A stretch of 64,000 nucleotides of DNA from the NCBI GenBank assembly GCA_038316355.1, contig JBBQAO010000012.1, positions 1 to 64,000 on the forward strand, in the 5' to 3' direction. Under the pieces are notes generated by a model. It was not told where the DNA came from and made no database searches. It saw only the letters and a list, made by a program, of their open reading frames with translations. Both the position numbers and the translations under genes were made by a program. The DNA comes from Ga0077527 sp038316355. GTDB lineage: Bacteria; Pseudomonadota; Gammaproteobacteria; Burkholderiales; SG8-41. Of this stretch, positions 1 to 6,874 are shown piece by piece; position 1 is the first letter of the stretch; each line of letters starts with the position of its first letter.

Positions 1-690
1 ATCTTCCTTGCCGCCGATGATGCTGCTGGCCGGTACGCGCACGTTGTCGAAGATGACGTCGGCGGTATGTGAACCGCGCTGGCCCATCTTGCGGTCGGCC
101 GGGCCGACGCTGAGTCCCGGCGTGTTGCGCTCGACGATGAATGCCGAAACACCCTTGGCATCCTTGGATTGCAGATCGGTGCGCGCCATTAGCGTAAATA
201 CGCCGGCCTCCGGAGCGTTGGTGATGTAACGCTTGGTCCCGTTCACCACGTAATGGTCACCGTCGCGGCGCGCTGTGGTTTTCAGCGAACCGGCATCGGA
301 GCCGGACTCGGGTTCGGTCAAGGCGAAGGAACCGGTGATTTCGCCCGAAGCAAGCCGTGGCAGGTATTTCTGTTTTTGTTCTGCGGTGCCGTCGATGACG
401 ATGCCCTGCGCGCCGATGCCGGTATTGGTGCCGATGCGCGAACGAAACACCGGCGAGGCGTAACACAGCGTCATCGAGGTCAGCACTTCCTCTTCGCTGG
501 TCAGGCCGAGGCCGCCGTATTCCTCGGGGATGGTCAGCCCGAACAGGCCCATGGTGCGCATGTCGGCAACAATGTCCGCAGGAATCTCGTCGAGCTCGGT
601 GACTTCTTCCTCGCGCGGAATCAGTTTCTCGCGCACCAGGCGTGAGACGGTGTCGAGCAGGATATTGAAGGATTCGCGATCGCGGATCAT
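1..690 (-). CDS. Acyl-CoA dehydrogenase, N-terminal part (runs off window)
   Basis: Read on the minus strand from an ATG at 690 there are 230 open codons to the window edge. The product starts MIRDRESFNILLDTV and has the N-terminal helical domain of acyl-CoA dehydrogenases, followed by the beta-barrel domain motif GSFALTEPESGSDAG at about residues 118-132, which in this family contacts FAD and substrate. Such flavoenzymes oxidise acyl-CoA thioesters to 2-enoyl-CoA and pass electrons to ETF. The catalytic-base region and C-terminal four-helix domain lie outside the window. The gene begins only 11 bp after the stop of the Bug-type receptor gene, so the two are probably co-transcribed. Substrate chain length or aromatic specificity cannot be told from this part. 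Confidence 0.9.
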   Translation of the reverse strand, partial: MIRDRESFNILLDTVSRLVREKLIPREEEVTELDEIPADIVADMRTMGLFGLTIPEEYGGLGLTSEEEVLTSMTLCYASPVFRSRIGTNTGIGAQGIVIDGTAEQKQKYLPRLASGEITGSFALTEPESGSDAGSLKTTARRDGDHYVVNGTKRYITNAPEAGVFTLMARTDLQSKDAKGVSAFIVERNTPGLSVGPADRKMGQRGSHTADVIFDNVRVPASSIIGGKED

Positions 691-701
691 GGCCGGCCCG
701 G

Positions 702-1685
702 TTAAAGTTTGATGGCGGCCTGCTCGATCACTTTGCGCCACTTGGCCTGCTCGACACGGATGAATGCGGCAAACTCTTCCGGCGTGCCGCCCGCCGGTTC
801 GGCGCCCTGCCCGGACAGCCGTTCCTTGACGTCGGGCAGTTGAAGGATGCGCCGGGTCTCCACGGAAAGTTTTTGCACGATGTCTTTCGGCGTGTTGGCC
901 GGGGCCAGCAGTCCAAACCAGGAACCGGCCTCATAACCGGCAACACCCGCCTCCTGCATAGTCGGCAGATTCGGCGCCGCCGGACTGCGCTTGGCGGTAG
1001 TCACCGCCAGTCCGCGGATTTTCCCGGATTGCACATGCGGCAGATAAGGCGGGATATTGTCAATCACCACCTGGATCTGGCCGCCGATCAGATCGGCCAG
1101 TGTCGGTGCGCTGCCCTTGTACGGCACATGGGTCATTTTCAGTCCCGTGCTGGCCTTGAACAGTTCCGCTGACAGGTGGCCGGTGCTGCCCAGGCCCGGT
1201 GAACCATGATTCAGCTTGCCGGGATTGGCGTTGCCATAGGCGATCAGTTCCTTGACGCTTTTGACCGGCAGCGCATTGTTGACGACCAGGATGTTGGGCA
1301 CGATGGCGACCAGGCTGATCGGCGCAAAACTTTTGACTGCATCCCACTTCAAGGTGGGATACAGCGTGTTGTTGATGCCGTGCGTCGCCGCAGTTGCCAT
1401 CAGTATGGTGTAGCCGTCGGGCGTCGCGCCGGCTGAAATTTCAGTGCCGATGTTGCCGTTGGCGCCGGGGCGGTTGTCGACAATGACCGTCTGACCCCAG
1501 GCCTCGGTCATTTTCTGCCCCACCGCCCGCGCCAGGATGTCGGTGGTACCGGCAGGGGTGTAGGCGACAATGACGCGGATCGGCCGCGACGGGTAAGCCG
1601 TGGCGGCCTGCACCGGCAAGGCAGTTGCGGCCATTGCAGCCAGTACCACGGACATCGATGCCACGGATATCAATGCTTTCATCAC
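702..1685 (-). CDS. Bug/TctC-family periplasmic solute-binding protein
   Basis: A 327-residue protein with a clear Sec signal peptide (about residues 1-27, ending in PVQAA) and then YPSRPIRVIVAYTPAG, TTDILAR and further blocks typical of the tripartite tricarboxylate transporter receptor (Bug) family. These periplasmic proteins bind carboxylates, amides or similar small acids. They are very numerous in betaproteobacteria and often lack linked tctA/tctB membrane genes, as here. The ATG at 1685 is preceded by a strong ribosome site (GGAGGAGA) with good spacing. The gene lies directly upstream of an acyl-CoA dehydrogenase gene, hinting at uptake and breakdown of an organic acid. The ligand is not predictable from sequence. 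Confidence 0.93.
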   Translation of the reverse strand: MMKALISVASMSVVLAAMAATALPVQAATAYPSRPIRVIVAYTPAGTTDILARAVGQKMTEAWGQTVIVDNRPGANGNIGTEISAGATPDGYTILMATAATHGINNTLYPTLKWDAVKSFAPISLVAIVPNILVVNNALPVKSVKELIAYGNANPGKLNHGSPGLGSTGHLSAELFKASTGLKMTHVPYKGSAPTLADLIGGQIQVVIDNIPPYLPHVQSGKIRGLAVTTAKRSPAAPNLPTMQEAGVAGYEAGSWFGLLAPANTPKDIVQKLSVETRRILQLPDVKERLSGQGAEPAGGTPEEFAAFIRVEQAKWRKVIEQAAIKL

Positions 1686-1833
1686 GCTTCTCCTCCGGTT
1701 GGATACGCTGGAACCAGCCCGGTATCAGGCCCGGCGGACCAGCGTCAGGGGGGGTTCCGGGTTTTTACTTCGGCATTCAGATGTGTCAGGTGTATTCTTA
1801 TAAGCAATTGTTTTTAATATTTATTTATCGATT

Positions 1834-2346
1834 TTATGCAGCACGGCTTTTGCTTTTTTTGACCGCTTTTGCTGCCGGACCGAAGCCTTTTTCGTAATGC
1901 GGCCCGCTCATCGTGCCGTCCACGGCCATGCCGATAATGCCCTGCGACAAGTCCTTGATCGCAAGGAAAATAACGTCCTTGTCCTTGGTCGACGAAACCA
2001 GATTATGCGGCGCATTTGCCGGAATGTAGATCAGCGTGCCCGCCGGGGCGACGACTTTCTTGCCGTTGACCGAACCGACCAGCGTGCCCTGCAGTACATA
2101 GTTCAGCTGCTCGTTGTTATGAGTGTGCATGCGTGAGCCGGTGCCGCGCGGCTTGTGGATGTAGCCGACCAGAATGCGCGCCCCTTCGACGACCCCGCCA
2201 TGCGAAGTGGAGTAGCCGGTGCCGGCCGGCACTTTTTTCAGTTTGTCCATGCGAAAGTGGTACTTGCCGTTACCGGCGCGTATGGCGCCTGCTGTCTTGG
2301 TTTTTGCTGCGCTTGCTTTGGTCGTCCGTTTTTTTGCTACGGCCAT
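1834..2346 (-). CDS. Small cupin-domain protein with Lys/Ala-rich tails
   Basis: The start is taken as the ATG at 2346 because AGGAGG lies six bases upstream; a TTG at 2352 would abut that ribosome site. The 170-residue product has a single cupin barrel: the HTHNNEQLNYVLQG segment supplies His/Glu metal ligands, and PANAPHNL gives the second-motif His. Both ends are basic and low in complexity (AVAKKRTTKASAAKTKT at the N terminus, KAVKKSKSRAA at the C terminus), which is unusual for stand-alone cupins. Function is unknown; cupins of this size are sensors, isomerases or dioxygenases. It sits between an amidohydrolase gene and a Bug receptor gene on the same strand, so a catabolic role is plausible but inferred. 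Confidence 0.75.
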   Translation of the reverse strand: MAVAKKRTTKASAAKTKTAGAIRAGNGKYHFRMDKLKKVPAGTGYSTSHGGVVEGARILVGYIHKPRGTGSRMHTHNNEQLNYVLQGTLVGSVNGKKVVAPAGTLIYIPANAPHNLVSSTKDKDVIFLAIKDLSQGIIGMAVDGTMSGPHYEKGFGPAAKAVKKSKSRAA

Positions 2347-2368
2347 GCTCAACCTCCTCGGTGATTTA

Positions 2369-2426
2369 GTGATTCAGTGATTGTACGGTGACGGTTCCCG
2401 GGTTTAATCACCCATCACTGAATCAC
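2369..2426. repeat. Inverted repeat between amidohydrolase and cupin genes
   Basis: GTGATTCAGTGAT at 2369-2381 is matched by its exact reverse complement at 2414-2426, giving a 13-bp stem with a 32-base loop. The surrounding 2360-2443 is built from further GTGATT / AATCACCC units. It may act as a transcript-end hairpin, but no T-run follows the stem. Confidence 0.6.
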
Positions 2427-2443
2427 CCAATCACCCATCACCC

Positions 2444-3793
2444 TTACAGGTAATCGATTTTCTTCCAGTCACGTGGCGTCACGCTGACCACGTTTTTGTC
2501 GTGGCCGGGACGGCGGTCGGCGTAAATGCGGCCTTCCTTCATCACCATCTGGATGTTTTTCTTGTCCTGGAATACGCGAATGTTTTTCAGCGGGTCGCCC
2601 TTGACGGCGATGATGTCGGCAAATTTTCCGGCCTCAATCGTGCCTAGATCGCGGTCCATCTTGATCGCCCGCGCGGCATTGCGCGTCGCCGATACAATGG
2701 CTTCCATCGGCGTCATGCCCAGGTTGACGTAGATTTCCATTTCACGCGCGTTAGTGCCCATCTCGGGATCGAAACCCATGTCGGTACCGAGTGCGATGTT
2801 GACGCCAGCCTTGTGCATTTTCTGGAAGGTCTCGAAACAGTACGGCTGCAGCGCCTTCATCTTGTTCAGCACGAATTGCGAGGTGCCCTGATCGCGACGC
2901 ATCTCGATGGCGTGATCGGTGCGATGCAGCAGCGTCGGCGTCATCCAGGTGCCGGCTTCGGCGATCATGTCGATGGTTTCGTCCTCATGAAACACCATGT
3001 GCTCGATGGTATCGGCGCCGGCGGTGAGCGCCATGCGCTGGCCAGCGGGCGTGAAGCAGTGCACCGCGGCGACTTTATGGAAGGCGTGGGCTTCATCGAC
3101 GATGGCATCCATTTCTTCCTGCGTCATGTTACGGATGTCCGGCTCTTCCTTGTCGGTGCCGCCGCCGCCGGTGGCGCAGGTCTTGACGATGTCGCACCCC
3201 GCCAATAAGTTGATCCGCGCCAGCTTCCTCAGTTCCCACGGGCCGTCCGCGGTCTGGAAACCATAACGCTGTGCGGCGCGCGGCTGGATCAGGTCGAGGT
3301 GCGAGCCGGTAATGGTGGTAAAGCCGCCGATCAGCATGCGCGGACCTTCAATGACGCCGGCGTTGATCGAATCGCGGATCGCGCACAGATGCGCCGTCAG
3401 CAAGCCACGGCTGGAATTGAGGCCGAGATCGCGCAGGGTGGTGAAACCCATGTCGAAACAGAGTTGCGCATGAAACAGACCGTACATCTGCTGCAGTTCC
3501 GGCGTGATTTCCCATTGCGCGACGCGGTAATTGTGGAAGGTCAGGCAGTTGAACATCATCGTGTGCAGATGCACGTCCATCAGCCCCGGCATCAGCGTCG
3601 CCGTGCCGCAATCAATTACTTCGGCTTTGGCAGGAATCTTGACTTTGCCTTTGACGCCGACCTGCTTGATGCGCAGGCCTTCGAGCAGGATCACCGGATC
3701 TTTCACCGGCTTGCCACCGTTGCCGTCAATCAGCAGACCACCCTTGAGCACCCGGACCGGGCCTTTGGCCTCTGCAGGTTTGAAGTCGAACAT
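2444..3793 (-). CDS. Amidohydrolase-superfamily metal-dependent hydrolase
   Basis: The chosen ATG at 3793 follows a GGAGG ribosome site; the open frame extends 16 codons further upstream without a better site. The 449-residue product shows the full amidohydrolase layout: an N-terminal beta domain, the metal-binding HxH in DVHLHT (about residues 78-83), a lysine in CDIVKTCATGGGG, His in AAVHCFT and TIEHM, and the catalytic Asp in ALGTDMGFD, followed by the returning beta domain (EAGKFADIIAV). The closest architecture is the imidazolonepropionase/prolidase-like group (COG1228). It probably cleaves a cyclic amide or amino-acyl bond. No signal peptide is seen. The cupin and receptor genes lie downstream on the same strand. 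The precise substrate is unknown. Confidence 0.88.
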   Translation of the reverse strand: MFDFKPAEAKGPVRVLKGGLLIDGNGGKPVKDPVILLEGLRIKQVGVKGKVKIPAKAEVIDCGTATLMPGLMDVHLHTMMFNCLTFHNYRVAQWEITPELQQMYGLFHAQLCFDMGFTTLRDLGLNSSRGLLTAHLCAIRDSINAGVIEGPRMLIGGFTTITGSHLDLIQPRAAQRYGFQTADGPWELRKLARINLLAGCDIVKTCATGGGGTDKEEPDIRNMTQEEMDAIVDEAHAFHKVAAVHCFTPAGQRMALTAGADTIEHMVFHEDETIDMIAEAGTWMTPTLLHRTDHAIEMRRDQGTSQFVLNKMKALQPYCFETFQKMHKAGVNIALGTDMGFDPEMGTNAREMEIYVNLGMTPMEAIVSATRNAARAIKMDRDLGTIEAGKFADIIAVKGDPLKNIRVFQDKKNIQMVMKEGRIYADRRPGHDKNVVSVTPRDWKKIDYL

Positions 3794-3940
3794 GCGTGAA
3801 ATTCCTCCGGGAAACGATGCGCTGCCTGCTATCAGCTGCACCTGAAAAACTGAAAACGTCAGTAGAAATGTAAGCGTTTGCAGCGAAGCTTGGAAGCTAA
3901 TTAATCACCCCCGGCTTGTCAAGCCAAAGTCCGTGATGAA

Positions 3941-4027
3941 TCAATGCATTTTGGTCATCGCTGCGAGGAAACGCGCGTAGGCCTGGGGGTCGGGTTTGGG
4001 GGTTTCGCCGGTGGGTAGCGTGGACTT
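3941..4027 (-). pseudogene. Relic of a second cobW-type gene (C-terminal tail only)
   Basis: On the minus strand, in frame right after the transposase stop codon, the DNA reads KSTLPTGETPKPDPQAYARF and continues LAAMTKMH to a stop. The intact cobW gene at 5728-6840 ends in PAEGVPKPDPQAYARF followed by LAAMTRPR. Sixteen consecutive residues are identical, yet ten of the sixteen codons differ, every one at the third base. This is the signature of a diverged paralogue that was under protein-level selection, not of a recent duplication. The rest of that gene is missing; a broken transposase now abuts the tail. Confidence 0.75.
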
Positions 4028-4427
4028 TCAGCGCACCATGTCCCCGCGCACAGGGTTGAGTTCGATATAGCGGCAGCAGGCCAGCAAATAGTCCTCCGCC
4101 TGGATCAGGCTGGATTTGAAACGCCCTTCCCGGACACTGCCGCTGCGTTTGTAGAAGCGGTTGACGTACTGGGCATAACGCCGCCCCTGCGATTGCATCA
4201 GTTGCGAGTTGCCGTTCGGCGCATCCGGCGTGAGCAGCAGATGCACATGATTGGTCATCAGCACGTAAGCGTGCACGGCACAGCCGTATTTCTCCGCGCC
4301 CAACTTCAGCCAGTGCAGGTAGAAGCGGTAATCCTCTTCCGCAAAAAAGCAGGCCGCGCGGTTGTGGCCGCGCTGCACGATGTGCTGCGGATGATCGGCC
4401 AGGTGGTTGCGGGGGGCGGCGCGGCAT
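4028..4427 (-). pseudogene. REP-associated tyrosine transposase (RAYT, Y1_Tnp), frameshifted and truncated
   Basis: The main open part (4378-4028) encodes 116 residues with the single-strand transposase core: the HUH pair in LMTNHVHLLL and the tyrosine helix in GRRYAQYVNRFYKRSG, then EGRFKSSLI and YIELNPVR. The expected N terminus (MPRRP, then NHLADHPQHIVQRGHN) is present from the ATG at 4427 only if one base is removed from a run of six C (about 4411-4416), so the gene carries a one-base frameshift. At the other end the usual PxxYxWSS tail is missing, because a stop follows DMVR. RAYTs mobilise or copy REP palindromes. The catalytic residues are still visible, but the gene looks dead. No cognate REP array was seen nearby. 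Confidence 0.8.
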
Positions 4428-4482
4428 GGCTGGGGTCAGATCATCGGATCATCGGGAAGTTGTCGGGGGCGGTCAAGGGATA

Positions 4483-5013
4483 TTATAGGTAAGTATTTGT
4501 TTTTATTAATATTATATGAATTGGCCGGGGAAAGAATTTGACTCCGCTACCTTTGGTTATTGTACCTTTGGTTCTTTTGGTTCTTTTTTTGGTTTCTTTG
4601 GTTAGTTGCAGGTGGCGCGTCGCGGTTTCGGTGACGTTCGGGTTCTCCCGCGCATAGTGCACGGCCACCGATACGCCGCCGGCGCTGATGTAGTACTTGT
4701 GCTCGATGCGGGTGCTCGGGCTCGCCTCGATCTGTTTTTCGTAGAGCAACTGCCCCTTGCCCGCCGGGTGCAGGTAGAAGAAGAAGGTACCGAGCGTGCT
4801 GTGGACGAGCTTGGTGCGCTCGTGCTCGGCGTTGTGGACGTAGTTGTCGGTGGTGCCACTGCCGCCCGAGTAGCCCACGCCGGTGACCTGGGCGGGCATG
4901 TTGTAGCTGGTGTAGCTATTGCTGCGGCCCATGCCCGCCGTCATGTTGCTGTTGGCGTCGTAGTTGAAGGCGGGGTTGGTGTAGGCGTGGGTCGTCAATC
5001 CGGGGCCGCTGGA
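4483..5013 (-). pseudogene. Rhs/YD-repeat protein fragment
   Basis: An open stretch of about 176 codons encodes the end of an Rhs core: NYDANSNMTAGMG (a YD-repeat unit), YNMPAQVT, EHERTKLVH, FFYLHPAGKGQLLYEK, EHKYYISAGG and VHYARENPNVTETATRHL. In intact Rhs proteins the last block is followed by the DHLGS segment and a variable toxin tip. Here it runs instead into a Lys/Thr-rich low-complexity tail (TKETKKRTKRTKGT) and a stop. Upstream an in-frame TGA at 5014-5016 cuts it off. It is a remnant truncated at both ends, not a working polymorphic toxin. Confidence 0.75.
4552..4603. repeat. TTTGGTT short tandem-like repeat
   Basis: Five copies of TTTGGTT occur in 52 bp (starting at 4552, 4567, 4576, 4588 and 4597) at the point where the Rhs fragment loses similarity to its family. 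On the minus strand this encodes the Lys/Thr-rich tail. It looks like low-complexity filler at a rearrangement junction. Confidence 0.7.
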
Positions 5014-5140
5014 TCATGTAATGGTCTTTTTTAACCCATTGTTTTGTTTGTTTTATTTGTGGAAGGCGCAGCATTTTCATGCCGGTTTCGGATTCATGCA
5101 TCCCGGATAATTTTTTCTGTGAAGGACCGGATTGCCCAAA

Positions 5141-5158
5141 ATGTTTACAATGTTTACA
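5141..5158. promoter_or_regulatory. Tandem 9-bp repeat upstream of the toxin-antitoxin pair
   Basis: ATGTTTACA occurs twice back to back, directly before the AGGAGG ribosome site (5158-5163) of the antitoxin gene. Ribbon-helix-helix antitoxins usually repress their own operon by binding short repeats, so this is a reasonable operator candidate; binding is inferred. The rest of 5014-5172 holds no gene that I can support. Confidence 0.45.
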
Positions 5159-5172
5159 GGAGGGCTTCATTG

Positions 5173-5427
5173 ATGAGTGAAACCGTGGCATTGCGGCTGG
5201 ACACCGAAACCCGGAAGCGGCTGGACCAGTTGGCCAAGACCACCGAGCGCAGCCGCTCGGCCCTGGCGGCAGAAGCCGTCAAACAGTTCCTGGAACTCAA
5301 CGAGTGGCAGATTGCCGCCATCCGCGAAGGCGAGCAGCAGGCGAACGCCGGTCAGTTCATCGACCATGCCAAGCTGAAAAAGAAATGGGAGAAAAAGCTT
5401 GCGGCTGCGATGGACAAGGCTCGCTGA
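5173..5427 (+). CDS. Ribbon-helix-helix (CopG/ParD-like) antitoxin
   Basis: The ATG at 5173 follows AGGAGG nine bases upstream; the frame is open further upstream but without family similarity. The 84-residue product begins SETVALRLDTETRKRLDQLA, a textbook ribbon (VALRLD) plus two helices (TRKRLDQLAKTTERS, SALAAEAVKQFL), and ends in a charged tail (AKLKKKWEKKLAAAMDKAR) that would wrap the toxin. It overlaps the ParE-like toxin gene by 29 bp, the usual antitoxin-toxin order. Expected role: neutralise the toxin and repress the operon. The pair sits in the degraded island between the Rhs remnant and cobW. Confidence 0.85.
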   Translation: MSETVALRLDTETRKRLDQLAKTTERSRSALAAEAVKQFLELNEWQIAAIREGEQQANAGQFIDHAKLKKKWEKKLAAAMDKAR

Positions 5428-5686
5428 AGCCGACCTCGACAGCATTGCGGATTACATCGGGCAGGACAGTCCAGTCGCCGCTGCGCGGGTGATTCTGGAA
5501 CTGATCGACCAGACGGAAGTCCTGCTCGCGCGCCATGTTGCGATGGGGCGGCCCGGACGGGTCATCGGAACGCGCGAGCTGGTCATCGGCAAGCTGCCTT
5601 ATGTCGTTCCCTATCGGGTGCGGGAAAATGAAATCGAAATCCTTCGCGTCCTGCACACTTCGCGAAGATGGCCTGGCGACGTATAA
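5399..5686 (+). CDS. ParE/RelE-superfamily toxin
   Basis: A 95-residue protein starting at a TTG at 5399, preceded by GGGAG; no better in-frame start is present and the N terminus (MRLRWTRLAEADLDSIADYI) matches the usual ParE beginning. The core includes a long helix (AAARVILELIDQTEVL), the GRPGRVIGTRELVI segment and the C-terminal strands PYVVPYRVRENEIEILRVLHTSR, typical of ParE. Family members poison DNA gyrase (ParE) or cleave mRNA (RelE). The RVLHTSRRWP ending favours ParE, but the target is inferred. It overlaps the antitoxin gene and looks intact, unlike its island neighbours. Confidence 0.85.
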   Translation: MRLRWTRLAEADLDSIADYIGQDSPVAAARVILELIDQTEVLLARHVAMGRPGRVIGTRELVIGKLPYVVPYRVRENEIEILRVLHTSRRWPGDV

Positions 5687-5727
5687 AGCGCTTTTGAAAT
5701 CTCTGTCTGGATAGGCTGCTGCGCCGC

Positions 5728-6840
5728 TCAGCGCGGTCGCGTCATTGCCGCCAGAAATCGCGCATAGGCCTGCGGATCGGGCTTGGGCACGCCCTCCGCC
5801 GGAACCTGCGATTGCCAGCCCAGCATGCCCAGCGTCGCCTCGATGGCGCTGCGTTCCATACCGCGGGTAATGAACACCAGCCGTGAACGTCGTTCAGCAT
5901 CGGGCCATTGCTGCAGCGTGACCGGTTCGTGGATGAGGGTCTGCACTGCATGCACGGCCACCGGTGCGCCGTCGACATTGAGCAGGCCTTTGACGCGCAG
6001 CAATTCCGTGCCATGCAGGGATGCCAGCGCGGTCAGCCAGGCGGTCAGCCCTGCGGCACTGATCGCTTCATCGAGATGGATGCTGTAGGACTGGATGCGG
6101 GCGTCGTGGGCGCTGGCCCGGTTGCGGGCGCCCAATGCGGATTGCTGCGCTTCAATGCGGACATAGGCGTCATCACGCAACCAGCGCTGTACTTCGGCGG
6201 CGCGCGCTTCGGCATTGATCGCCGCACCGAAGAGCAGGGCCGGCGTCACCTCGCCGTGGGCCACGGTCAGCACCTGGGCGCCGGGATTGAGTTCAGTCAG
6301 GCGCGTGAGCAATGCCGGCACGGCGGTGGCTGCGGCCAGATCGGTCTTGGTAATCAGCAGCCGGTCCGCGAGAGCCGCCTGCTTGACCGACTCGGGCTGA
6401 GTATCCAATTGCTGCAGGCCATTGACGCCATCGACCAGCGTGATGACGCTGTCGAGAAAGTAAGTGGGTGCCAGCTTTTCATCGGTGACCACGGTCTGCG
6501 CGATGGGTACCGGATCGGCAAGCCCGGTGGTTTCGATCAGCACCCGGTCGAACGGCGGCAGATCGCCTTGGCACCGTTGTTTGTCAAGATCACGCAGCGT
6601 GTTGACCAGATCACCGCGCAACGTGCAGCAAATACAGCCGCTGGCCAGCAATACGGTGTTTTCGTTTGGGGTGGCAATCAGCAGGTGATCGAGTGCGATC
6701 TCGCCGAAATCGTTGATGATCACCGCGGCGCCGGCCATTGCCGGGTCCTGCAACAGCCGGTTGAGCAGCGTGGTTTTGCCGCTGCCCAGAAATCCGGTGA
6801 TGATGGAGACGGGTAGCCGCACGGCAGGAGTAGGCGCCAA
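5728..6840 (-). CDS. CobW/COG0523-family metal-chaperone GTPase
   Basis: A 370-residue P-loop GTPase: GFLGSGKTT at 16-24, the family metal site GCICC at 68-72, ETTGLADP at 103-110 and TKTD at 164-167, then the CobW C-terminal domain. COG0523 proteins deliver zinc, cobalt or iron to client enzymes; this one lacks the long His-rich stretch of some zinc chaperones. The start is a TTG at 6840 without a clear ribosome site, so a slightly later start (GTG before RLPVSIITG) is possible. It lies 34 bp after the fba stop and may be the last gene of the glycolytic run. Its final residues are duplicated in the relic at 3941-4027. Confidence 0.88.
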   Translation of the reverse strand: MAPTPAVRLPVSIITGFLGSGKTTLLNRLLQDPAMAGAAVIINDFGEIALDHLLIATPNENTVLLASGCICCTLRGDLVNTLRDLDKQRCQGDLPPFDRVLIETTGLADPVPIAQTVVTDEKLAPTYFLDSVITLVDGVNGLQQLDTQPESVKQAALADRLLITKTDLAAATAVPALLTRLTELNPGAQVLTVAHGEVTPALLFGAAINAEARAAEVQRWLRDDAYVRIEAQQSALGARNRASAHDARIQSYSIHLDEAISAAGLTAWLTALASLHGTELLRVKGLLNVDGAPVAVHAVQTLIHEPVTLQQWPDAERRSRLVFITRGMERSAIEATLGMLGWQSQVPAEGVPKPDPQAYARFLAAMTRPR

Positions 6841-6849
6841 CTTATTTTA

Positions 6850-6862
6850 TAAGTTATTGATT
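6850..6862 (-). promoter_or_regulatory. IHF-consensus site between fba and cobW
   Basis: On the minus strand AATCAATAACTTA matches the IHF consensus WATCAANNNNTTR exactly and is preceded by an A/T tract, as in strong IHF sites. It lies between the fba stop codon and the cobW start. It is one of a family of similar sequences in this window. Binding is not shown. Confidence 0.35.
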
Positions 6863-6874
6863 TTAATAATATTT

